From Candidatus Eremiobacterota bacterium (GTDB lineage Bacteria; Vulcanimicrobiota; CADAWZ01; Ess09-12): DNA of 64,000 nt. The stretch covers positions 1-64,000 of the forward strand of contig JAVHLM010000033.1 in the NCBI GenBank assembly GCA_031082125.1, written 5' to 3'. Numbering within the stretch: the stretch's first letter is position 1; every line of letters begins with the position of its first letter. The notes below the pieces were generated by a model that saw only the letters and a list, made by a program, of their open reading frames with translations, ran no database searches and had not been told where the DNA came from. Shown here one piece after another: positions 32,577-40,419 of this stretch. The translations under genes and the position numbers were made by a program.

Positions 32577-33899
32577 TTACAGCCTGTTTCGCATCTTGAT
32601 ATCCAGGTACTTCTTGACGGCTTCCATGTGGATCTGCTGGGCCGGCACATCAAGCACCAGGGCGCCCCTGGCTGCGAGGGCCGAAAAGACCTCCTCCCTG
32701 TCAAAGAGGAGCTCGCAGGAAGCGCCCACGCGGTACATCTCCTCCGTGGTCCGGGGGACTCTTTCGGCATATCTGAGGAGCTCCCTGTTGGTGATGCTTA
32801 TGACCAGGGGAAGATGGGTGGGGCGCAGCAATGAGATGAAAGTGATGAAACGCTGGGAAAACACCGAGTCCTGGATGTCGGTGAAGAAAATCACCAGGGA
32901 GCGGCGCCTCTGGCGTGTCTTGATGAAAGTGATGACCTCCTCGTAGTTGCTCTCGGCAAGCCGCGGCTGGAGCCCGTAGGTGGCCTCGAGAATCCTGCTC
33001 ATGTGGTGCTTGCCGCTCTCAGGAGGCACCGACGAGATTATCTTGTCGGCAAAGGCAACGATTCCCACCAGATCGCCCCTCATGAGGGCTACCTGCGAGA
33101 GGGCGATAGAGGCATTCAGGCAATAGTCGAGCTTGGTATGGCTCTCGTCTACGCGCTGCGCCATTGCCCGCCCCGCATCGAGGACCAGGTAGATGGTCTG
33201 GTGGCGCTCTATCTCGTAGGTCCTGGAGATGGGCCTGGCAAAGCGGGCAGTGGCGTTCCAGTCCACCCAGCGGATATCATCATCGCTGTTATAGTCCCTG
33301 AGGTGATCAAAATCGGTTCCCTCGCCGGGGAGACGCACCTTTTTCATGCCGAAGGGCTTAAGGAACACGGCCGTATCAATGGCGCCTGACCGCCTGATGG
33401 CAGACAGGTCGGGATAGACCTTCACAGCGAGACGCTCATTGATGATGGTCTGACGCATGAGAAGCCCCAGGATCCCCTCGACACGGAGAAAAATTCTCCC
33501 GAAGGCGAAAGCCCCCCTCATGGTGGGTGTCACGCGGTATAGGCATATCTTGTAATGATGAGCCCTTACCGATTCCCTCAGAAGAGGAGGAGAAGGCTCG
33601 GAAATGAACTGGGGGGGAGGGTTGTCATGGACAGTGCACATGACGGAGCGCCCCGAACGGTTGTAGAGGGTCAGAATGATTTCCTGGGCCTCGCCGATGG
33701 ACATCCTTTCTGTTATGGTGCGCTCTACAGCCACTTCTTTCTTGCGGGGAAGGAGCAGGAAATCGCAGGCTGCAAGGAGCACGATGAGAAAAGCGGCACC
33801 GTAGGCCACCGCCGAAAAGACCGCTTCAAAGGCCCCGGCCCCGAAGAGCACGATGGAAAGGACCAGCAGCAGAAAAAGCCTTTCAGTGGCAAGTATCAT
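32577..33899 (-). CDS. DUF58 protein (vWA-like, MoxR partner)
   Basis: The 440-residue protein has two N-terminal membrane segments (about 5-50), an extended beta region, and the DUF58 signature GEGTDFDHLRDYNSDDDIRWVDWNATAR (about 200-227). A vWA-like domain follows: YLVLDAGRAMAQ as a degenerate MIDAS, FTDIQDS and GRRLPLV-type strands. DUF58 proteins are usually encoded beside MoxR ATPases and are thought to present substrates or metal-dependent contacts. It overlaps the MoxR stop by four bases (ATGA), so translation is coupled. Confidence 0.94.
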   Translation of the reverse strand: MILATERLFLLLVLSIVLFGAGAFEAVFSAVAYGAAFLIVLLAACDFLLLPRKKEVAVERTITERMSIGEAQEIILTLYNRSGRSVMCTVHDNPPPQFISEPSPPLLRESVRAHHYKICLYRVTPTMRGAFAFGRIFLRVEGILGLLMRQTIINERLAVKVYPDLSAIRRSGAIDTAVFLKPFGMKKVRLPGEGTDFDHLRDYNSDDDIRWVDWNATARFARPISRTYEIERHQTIYLVLDAGRAMAQRVDESHTKLDYCLNASIALSQVALMRGDLVGIVAFADKIISSVPPESGKHHMSRILEATYGLQPRLAESNYEEVITFIKTRQRRRSLVIFFTDIQDSVFSQRFITFISLLRPTHLPLVISITNRELLRYAERVPRTTEEMYRVGASCELLFDREEVFSALAARGALVLDVPAQQIHMEAVKKYLDIKMRNRL

Positions 33900-34858
33900 C
33901 GCGGTACCTTCACCATTGCAAGAATTTCATTGACCACCTTGTCCTGCGTGACGCCCTCGACCTGTGCCTCAGGGGTGACAATAAGACGGTGCCGCAGCAC
34001 GGGGGGCGCCATCTCCTTCACCTCGTCAGGAGAGAGATAGTCCTTGCCCCTTATAGCCGCCAGAGAGCGCGACACCTGCAGCAGCGATATCCCTGCCCGG
34101 GGGCTCCCTCCAAGGGAAAGCTTTGGCATCTCCCTTGTCTTCTGGATGATCGACGAGATGTATTTCAGAATATCCTCCTCCACGCGTATCGTGCTGATCG
34201 ATTCCCTGCAGTGCATGACCTCGTCGAGGGAGACCACATGGGCAACTCCGAGGGCCTTAAGGTTCATCAGATCTTCCCCCTTCTCATACCTGCGGTAGAT
34301 CTGGAGCTCTTCGTCAGGTGAGGGGTATTGTATCAGAAGCTTGAGCATGAAACGGTCCAGCTGTGCCTCGGGAAGAGGGTACGTGCCCTCGTATTCAATG
34401 GGGTTCTGCGTGGCAAGGACCGTGAAGACCGGCGAGAGGGTATAGGTTTTCCCGGCGATTGACGTGGTCCTCTCCTGCATGCACTCCAGCAGGGCGCTCT
34501 GCGTCTTGGGGGGGGTCCTGTTTATCTCGTCGGCAAGCAGGATGTCGGTAAATATGGGCCCTTTCTTCAATTCAAAGGAACTCGTGGCCATTGTAAATAC
34601 TTCCGTGCCCATCACATCGGAAGGCATCAGATCGGGGGTGAACTGGATCCTCCGGAACTCACCGCCGATAGTGTGGGCCAGAGTCCTTGAAAGAAGCGTC
34701 TTTGCAGTGCCGGGGACTCCCTCAAGGAGCATGTGCCCCCCTGCGAGAAGACAGGCAAGTATCTGCTCAATCACGGCTTTCTGCCCCACGAGCACCTTGG
34801 TGATCTCAGCCGATATCTTTCCAAAGGTATCCTGGATAGCTTGTGCACTCTTTTCCAT
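33896..34858 (-). CDS. moxR: MoxR-family AAA+ ATPase
   Basis: The 320-residue protein has Walker A GVPGTAKT (about 41-48), Walker B LLADEINR followed by TPPKTQSALLECMQE, sensor 1 VLATQNPIEYEGTYPLPEAQLDRF, and sensor 2 region SPRAGISLL. Length and motifs are standard. MoxR ATPases act as chaperones that mature or assemble protein complexes, together with vWA or DUF58 proteins. AAGGAG seven bases upstream marks the start. Confidence 0.96.
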   Translation of the reverse strand: MEKSAQAIQDTFGKISAEITKVLVGQKAVIEQILACLLAGGHMLLEGVPGTAKTLLSRTLAHTIGGEFRRIQFTPDLMPSDVMGTEVFTMATSSFELKKGPIFTDILLADEINRTPPKTQSALLECMQERTTSIAGKTYTLSPVFTVLATQNPIEYEGTYPLPEAQLDRFMLKLLIQYPSPDEELQIYRRYEKGEDLMNLKALGVAHVVSLDEVMHCRESISTIRVEEDILKYISSIIQKTREMPKLSLGGSPRAGISLLQVSRSLAAIRGKDYLSPDEVKEMAPPVLRHRLIVTPEAQVEGVTQDKVVNEILAMVKVPR

Positions 34859-34869
34859 GGCATTTCTCC

Positions 34870-36027
34870 TTATAAAAGCATGTTCTTTCTCATTATCTCA
34901 AGAGACAGCTGCAGGTCCTGGAAAAGCTTCAGCGACCTCTGAGCATCGCGAGGGCTTTCCTCCGATGCAAGCTCAGCTTCAACGGCGGCGATGGCCGACC
35001 TGCACTCATTCCGCTCAGCTTCGGAAAGATGGGGGATAAAGGTGAGGGCCTCTGAAAGCTTTTTCACCTGTAGAGTGGCTCCCCTCTGGGTGAAGAGATT
35101 CAGCCCCCTCCGGTAAGCCGACTCAAGGGCAATGTGCGACGCGCCGAAACGCCGGTAAAATCCGGCCATAGCCTCAACGAACTCCATCTGGAGGCGCTCC
35201 TTCCTCGTGGCCGGCTCAAGCACCTCGTAGTTGCGCACATTCCTGGAGAGCACGTACAAAAGCCCCAGGACGAAAAGGGCAAGCACCATGAGGCGCACGG
35301 TCCTGTTCCCCAGGAGTTTCCTCGCGATGGAAGGTGCCTCCTCGGAGTAAACCAGGAACGCGGGGCGCTCCCTCGCCAGGAGGAAGAGGGCGAGGTCGGC
35401 ATTCTGCTCCCTGTCAAGGGCGTCATTGGAGAAGACCCAGGGGTCGGCAAGCACGTACAGGGCTCCCTGACCCTTGGGAAAGGTGGCAAGGACGGCTCCC
35501 TCCTGATCCTCAATGAGCCTCTGGGACCCGGGAACCCCTGAAAGCCTGGCCCCTTTGCCTTCCACAGCTATCCTGGTGAGAGGTGCAAGAAGGGGAGAAC
35601 AGGGAAGAATCTTCGCATCGCTCCTGAAGGCCTTGGGGAACACGTACTTGATGCCCAGGCTCTCCAGCAGCACGTCCTGCCTGTAGGGAACAAAGAGAAG
35701 AACCCCGCCGCTCTCCACGTAGCCAGTGATATCCTTCAGGTCCTTCTTTTCCACGGCAACTCCTGGAAGAGAGAAAAAGAGGCCCCCCGGCAGCTCTTCC
35801 CCGCCGCGCCATTTGAACTTGTCACACTGCACCTTTACCGGCTGACGGCCTGCCTGACCCAGAAGGAGAAAAAGGGCCTTTGATCCCCCCCGTCCCGCAT
35901 CTGAAGGATCAAGATGGAGAGGAGTCCATTCCTGGGTGTAGCGGCGATCTTCCGCGACAAGGAGCAGCATGGTGAAAACCACCATTATCACCGCTACCAC
36001 GGCAAGAGCCTTAATGTGCTTTTTCAA
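34870..36027 (-). CDS. DUF4350-domain membrane protein
   Basis: The 385-residue protein starts at TTG with GGAGGGAG nearby. One N-terminal membrane segment (8-25) precedes a DUF4350 domain (about 35-220: SDAGRGGSKALFLLLGQAG, ITGYVESGGVLLFVPYR, GALYVLADPWVFSNDALD). Another membrane segment follows (near 238-255) and a helical C-terminus. The domain resembles the glutamine-amidotransferase-like fold seen in this cluster type. It overlaps the DUF4129 gene by 17 bases. It is probably a structural part of the envelope complex. Confidence 0.9.
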   Translation of the reverse strand: MKKHIKALAVVAVIMVVFTMLLLVAEDRRYTQEWTPLHLDPSDAGRGGSKALFLLLGQAGRQPVKVQCDKFKWRGGEELPGGLFFSLPGVAVEKKDLKDITGYVESGGVLLFVPYRQDVLLESLGIKYVFPKAFRSDAKILPCSPLLAPLTRIAVEGKGARLSGVPGSQRLIEDQEGAVLATFPKGQGALYVLADPWVFSNDALDREQNADLALFLLARERPAFLVYSEEAPSIARKLLGNRTVRLMVLALFVLGLLYVLSRNVRNYEVLEPATRKERLQMEFVEAMAGFYRRFGASHIALESAYRRGLNLFTQRGATLQVKKLSEALTFIPHLSEAERNECRSAIAAVEAELASEESPRDAQRSLKLFQDLQLSLEIMRKNMLL

Positions 36028-36856
36028 TGGCTGCTCCCTCCAGAATTCTGGTGCATATGGCCACGTATCCCCTCACGTCTCTCGATTCCGGCACGGCCCG
36101 GCCATACCAGACGCGGTCAAAAGTGAGCGTGATAGAGCGGAAATCCCCATGCATAGGCACATTTCCGGGAATCTGCTTCAGATACTCGGTATTGGTGATA
36201 CCGGGGCCGTATTTCAGCACGTTCCTGTCGTTGAGATAAGAGAGAAGGGCCAGGTAGAAGAGGCGGATGCCTTTGCGCAATTCATTGCGGCCAAGAGCAT
36301 CATTTCCCTTGGTCCTGAGCGTTTCCCATTGAGGCAGCACCTCAGGATCCTCCACAAGGAGCTTTTCCAGGCTTCTCGTGGTGAGGACGGCCCCTTTCCC
36401 GGCCTGGTATTCCTTGATGGTCTTCACAAGAGACTTCACCACAGGGTAAAGGAAATAAAGAGCCCCCGCTATCAGCGCGATGATGAAAAAATTGGCTATC
36501 CACTTGAGAAGCGATGGATTCGCGCGGGGCGGGGAGCCATGGCGGGGGGGAAAAAGCTTCTTCAGAATATTCTGAAGCCATTCAATGAAATCCCTTATCC
36601 CTTTGGCGAGTCTCTCCATAAAAGGGTTGGCAAGGGTGGGCTTCTTATGCTTCCACCAGAACTCCTTCCTTGAAAAAATACCGTCCAGAAGCTGTCCGGG
36701 CTCTTCATGGAGGGCTTTCCGGGGCTGCTCCTGCTTCAAGGCGGGGTCTGCCTTGGGGCCGGTGCTCTCATTCTCCTGACAGATGCCGGGTACAGGGCAG
36801 AGAAGCATGATGGTGAATACTATAATAATAAAAAGGAAATGGCTCCTGGCGCTCAC
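36011..36856 (-). CDS. DUF4129-domain membrane protein
   Basis: The 281-residue protein starts at GTG, overlapping the previous stop by four bases (GTGA). It has a signal-like segment (7-26), a hydrophilic stretch rich in Lys and Pro, and one membrane helix (about 125-147). The C-terminal DUF4129 domain reads RNELRKGIRLFYLALLSYLNDR, then TNTEYLKQIPG and LTFDRVWYGR. DUF4129 genes almost always accompany DUF4350, MoxR and DUF58 genes. A protein-folding or cell-wall-linked role has been suggested for the set, but none is established. Confidence 0.92.
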   Translation of the reverse strand: MSARSHFLFIIIVFTIMLLCPVPGICQENESTGPKADPALKQEQPRKALHEEPGQLLDGIFSRKEFWWKHKKPTLANPFMERLAKGIRDFIEWLQNILKKLFPPRHGSPPRANPSLLKWIANFFIIALIAGALYFLYPVVKSLVKTIKEYQAGKGAVLTTRSLEKLLVEDPEVLPQWETLRTKGNDALGRNELRKGIRLFYLALLSYLNDRNVLKYGPGITNTEYLKQIPGNVPMHGDFRSITLTFDRVWYGRAVPESRDVRGYVAICTRILEGAAIEKAH

Positions 36857-37668
36857 TCCCGGCTATCCTTCCCTTCCAGGTGGTCAAGGAGGCATGAGAA
36901 GTCCCATCCTTCCCGGAAAATCTTCGTATCGCGGTACATGAGCACAAGGGAGACCTCCAGAAGAGGGAGGGCAAGCGAAGTAAGAGCGCAGTAAATTGCC
37001 GCCTTGAAATAGGGGTACCAGGCAAGGGTTTTTATGTTTATCTCAAGGGCTGCCGTCACCCAGGGTACAAGGAGCTCCATCAGGGAAGCACTCAGCATGG
37101 CCAGCAGAAACATGAGCCCGAAGGCAAAGAGGAGCACTCCTGCCACTATGGAGGGATTCCCCTTCACAATCTCCCTTGACTGCCGGTACGCCTGGGTCCA
37201 GTGTGCCCTCGTGATGCCGATTATGGCAGGCACAAGCAGGGCATATACATAAGGGTAACAGAGCAGGAAGAAGGTGAGGCCGCAGAGCAAGGAGAGGCCC
37301 AGGGTCCCGAAAAACCTTCCCAGGCCTTTCATCACCGCATTTCCTTCACCTGCCGGGGGGAAATCCTCCTGGAGGCAGTCCCGCCACAGGTGACGGGAAA
37401 GCGGGGCAAGCGAGAGGTGAAGAAAGGGGATGAAGGCCGGGGCGAGCATGAACCAGAGAAAGGACAGGGAGGGAGGCTGCATGTACAGGAAGGCAAAGCC
37501 CGCAGCGAAGAGCACAAGGTACAGCACTGAGCTCTTGAGAATGGAAAAGAGGTTATCGGTGAAAATCCATATGGCGCTGTCCACAAGCTCGCCCACCCAG
37601 GCGGGCCTTGACTTGAAAAAACGCTCCTCTGCTCTTTCCACTGGCACTTCCTCCCCGGGATATAGCAT
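36853..37668 (-). CDS. Polytopic membrane protein starting the DUF4129-MoxR operon
   Basis: The 271-residue protein has about six hydrophobic segments (near 45-65, 68-90, 125-155, 175-205, 215-240) with short loops. It is the first gene of the five-gene minus operon and overlaps the next gene by four bases. The N-terminus is charged and the C-terminus hydrophilic. Proteins in this position of such clusters belong to the glycerophosphodiester-phosphodiesterase membrane-domain-like group; I see that only as general resemblance. Its function is unknown. Confidence 0.82.
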   Translation of the reverse strand: MLYPGEEVPVERAEERFFKSRPAWVGELVDSAIWIFTDNLFSILKSSVLYLVLFAAGFAFLYMQPPSLSFLWFMLAPAFIPFLHLSLAPLSRHLWRDCLQEDFPPAGEGNAVMKGLGRFFGTLGLSLLCGLTFFLLCYPYVYALLVPAIIGITRAHWTQAYRQSREIVKGNPSIVAGVLLFAFGLMFLLAMLSASLMELLVPWVTAALEINIKTLAWYPYFKAAIYCALTSLALPLLEVSLVLMYRDTKIFREGWDFSCLLDHLEGKDSRE

Positions 37669-37771
37669 TTCTTCCTGGACCCCCGAGGTCCCTTTTTTAA
37701 GCCTTGCGGAAATCGGCTTCTCGAGCGGGGATAGTGCCGGCCACCCTGAGAGCAGCAGGAAAGCACTCTTT

Positions 37772-38314
37772 CTACTTCGCCCCCTTGCCTTTCAGCAATT
37801 CAGCCATCCTGGTGTCGCCTTTCCTTACCGCGGCCTGAAGAGGCGTCACTCCATTGGCCATGGGAAGGTTCACATTGGCTCCGCTCTGGACAAGCACTGC
37901 AGCAACGTCATAATTTCCCTTCATAATCGCAATCATGAGAGGCGTCATGCCGCCCTCCCTCCTCAGGCCGTCCACCTTGGCTCCCTTTGCTAAAAGGATT
38001 CTGGCGCATTCCGGCTGGTTCTGCGAAGCCGCCACGTGGAGGGGCGTGCCGCCGTTATTGTTCAGGGCATTGATATCGGCGCCTGCGCCGAGCAGGTAAA
38101 CGACTATCTCGATCTTCCCCCACCCTGTCGCCATGTGGAGAGGTGATTTCCCCTCCTCGGTCTTCGCCTGGAGCAGCGAGGGATCTTTTGCGAGAAGGGC
38201 CTTCACTTTCGCAAGGTCCCCCGCCTTGCAGGCATCATGGATCTCCCCGGCAAAAGCCCCGTGAGCCACTGCCAGCACAAGCGTTAAAGCAATCAGCACG
38301 ATGGTTACCCGCAT
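37772..38314 (-). CDS. Exported ankyrin-repeat protein
   Basis: The 180-residue protein has a signal peptide (1-22, AFA|GE) and four ankyrin repeats (about 25-178). The second to fourth carry the usual TPLHxAA pattern: KSPLHMATGWGKIEIVVYLL, TPLHVAASQNQPECARILL, MTPLMIAIMKGNYDVAAVLV. AGGAGGTG precedes the ATG. Export of an ankyrin protein points to a periplasmic or surface protein-binding role. It sits between the MoxR cluster and an HD-GYP gene without obvious link to either. Confidence 0.9.
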   Translation of the reverse strand: MRVTIVLIALTLVLAVAHGAFAGEIHDACKAGDLAKVKALLAKDPSLLQAKTEEGKSPLHMATGWGKIEIVVYLLGAGADINALNNNGGTPLHVAASQNQPECARILLAKGAKVDGLRREGGMTPLMIAIMKGNYDVAAVLVQSGANVNLPMANGVTPLQAAVRKGDTRMAELLKGKGAK

Positions 38315-38340
38315 ATCGTCACCTCCTGAGATAATTAATC

Positions 38341-40314
38341 CTACTTCAGGGGCTCAAGGATGAGGCCCTTTTCAATGGCAGAGAGGCAGGCTCTCACGGC
38401 CCCGGGGTCAAACTGCTCGCCTGCGCACCGGGCAAGCTCCTTCTTGGCCTGATCAAGGGTAAGGGCTTTCCGGTAAGGCCTGTCGGAAAGCATTGCATCA
38501 AGGGCGTCAGCAACAGAGATGATTCTTGCGCCAAGGGGAATCTCATCACCTTTCAGCCCGTCGGGATAGCCCGAGCCGTCGTAAAACTCCTGGTGATGCT
38601 TCACCATCAGAAGGGCTTTCCGGAGGAACTTTACCGGCTGTATTATTTTCGCGCCCACGATGGGATGGCGCTTCACTATGGAATATTCCTCGTCGGTGAG
38701 GGGGCCCGTCTTCTTCAGGATGGAGTCGGGAACCTCAATCTTGCCGATGTCATGGAGGATCAGGGCATAGCGGAAGATATCATCCTGCAAGAGCTCGCTG
38801 CCAAGCTCCAGGGCTATTGCCAGGCCGTACTCGGTGACGCGCTCAATATGGCCGTGAGTATATGAGTCTTTTGCCTCTATCGCCTTGGAGAGGGCATCAA
38901 CGGTGCTCAGATAGGAGTCCTTCATTTCCTGGTATGAGCGCCTCACGTTATCATAGAGCTCACTCTTCTCGATGGCCTGGCTTGCAAGGTTCGCGAGGTT
39001 TGTGAGGGTTTTAAGGTCATTTTCATTGAAATTGTAACGGGATATCTTTGAGATGTTGAGGACTCCCCTTACATGGTCCCTCACCTTGAGGGGGACCGAG
39101 ATTGCCGATTTGACGTCCTTGCTCTTTTCAACCCATCCCTTGTCGTTTTCATCAAGGTCCACAAGGAGCACGGGCTCGGCATTCTGGAAGACCCTGCCCG
39201 ATATCCCGGAGCCTCTTGAGACCCTTGTTTCTCTGATAATATCCTCCGACAGGCCCAGGGCATATTTTATCACAAGGGCGTCCAGGACAGGATCAAGAAG
39301 CATGATGGAGACCACGTCGGCTTTCATGGCATGCTTGGCATCCTTGATGATGAGCTTGAGAAGCTGGTCCTGGTCAAGGGTTGATGAGAGCGCCATGCTC
39401 ACGTCGTAAAGAGTGGTGAGCTCGCTGATGGTGTGCTGGAGATCCGAGTCGGCCCGCATGAACACTTCGGAAATTGATATCGATGCGGCAATGTGATCGG
39501 TGAGGTACATGAGCTTCATGAGGTCATCCCTGTCAAAGATGCCATCCTTCTTGTTGCAGAGTATGAGCATTCCCATGTTCTTGTCTTTCCCTATTATGGG
39601 GGCGCTCATGAGGGACCCCACGGCATACTGCTGGAAGAAGGTATGCTCAAGACACTCGATATTCACGCTCGTGTCCTCGATGAGGAGGGGCTCTTCCATG
39701 ATGAGGACCCTCGGCGCAACGAAATCGCCAATCTTTATGAAGACACCTTCGGGAATATTGCCCTCGCCTGCCTTGAATTTCAGCTTCTCATGGTCATCAG
39801 CGATAAATATGGCTATATTTTCCGCGTTAAGGAAGGTGACGAGTATCTTGACGATGGTCCTGAGGACCTCCTCTATCTTCAGCGTTGAATAGGGCAGGCG
39901 GGATATCTGCGTGACAATCTGGAGCTCCCTGAGGCGTGAGGTCATCCGCTCCCGGTTCCTGCACTTGTTTATCGCAAGGGGGATCCTCCAGCGCAGCTCT
40001 TTACCATTAATAGGCAGGACTATATAGTCGTCGGCCTGGAACTCTGTCTCATAGGCTTTATACTCGGGCGACAGGACAAAGAGCACGGGGATATTGAGGG
40101 TGGCCTGGTTGCTTTTGAGCTGCTTGGTGACTTCCCAGCCGTTCACTCCCTGCAGCTCGGATTGAAGCAGGAGGAAGCTGTATTTTTTCTTGGTGAGCTC
40201 CTTGAGGATATCGATTCCGCTTGTCATGACGTGGATCTCCCACTCACTTTTCAGGGTTTCCCGAATTGTCACAATAGATGTAGGATCATTTACTGCCACA
40301 AGAATTTTTCTCAT
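38341..40314 (-). CDS. Pseudo-receiver, double GAF and HD-GYP regulator
   Basis: The protein has 657 residues from the ATG at 40314, since GGGAGGGGGAG precedes it and an upstream ATG has none. An N-terminal receiver-like domain (1-115) lacks the phosphorylatable Asp: the strand reads YSFLLLQSELQGVNGWEV, with Gln where Asp is expected. Two GAF domains follow (about 150-290 and 310-455), then a helix and an HD-GYP domain (about 470-650) with HGHIERV, LILHDIGKIEVPDSIL, HHQEFYDGSGYPDG and GARIISVADALDAM, all intact. HD-GYP domains degrade cyclic di-GMP or related dinucleotides. Input is therefore likely through ligand binding to the GAFs, not phosphorylation. Confidence 0.95.
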   Translation of the reverse strand: MRKILVAVNDPTSIVTIRETLKSEWEIHVMTSGIDILKELTKKKYSFLLLQSELQGVNGWEVTKQLKSNQATLNIPVLFVLSPEYKAYETEFQADDYIVLPINGKELRWRIPLAINKCRNRERMTSRLRELQIVTQISRLPYSTLKIEEVLRTIVKILVTFLNAENIAIFIADDHEKLKFKAGEGNIPEGVFIKIGDFVAPRVLIMEEPLLIEDTSVNIECLEHTFFQQYAVGSLMSAPIIGKDKNMGMLILCNKKDGIFDRDDLMKLMYLTDHIAASISISEVFMRADSDLQHTISELTTLYDVSMALSSTLDQDQLLKLIIKDAKHAMKADVVSIMLLDPVLDALVIKYALGLSEDIIRETRVSRGSGISGRVFQNAEPVLLVDLDENDKGWVEKSKDVKSAISVPLKVRDHVRGVLNISKISRYNFNENDLKTLTNLANLASQAIEKSELYDNVRRSYQEMKDSYLSTVDALSKAIEAKDSYTHGHIERVTEYGLAIALELGSELLQDDIFRYALILHDIGKIEVPDSILKKTGPLTDEEYSIVKRHPIVGAKIIQPVKFLRKALLMVKHHQEFYDGSGYPDGLKGDEIPLGARIISVADALDAMLSDRPYRKALTLDQAKKELARCAGEQFDPGAVRACLSAIEKGLILEPLK

Positions 40315-40419
40315 CGCTCCCCCTCCCTGCATTTTTCTCTAAAACGGGGAAATACTCCTCTATTAGCATTCCTGCAGCAACAGGGCTTTCGGCAGTATGA
40401 ACGGGCACGGAGTCTGTCC

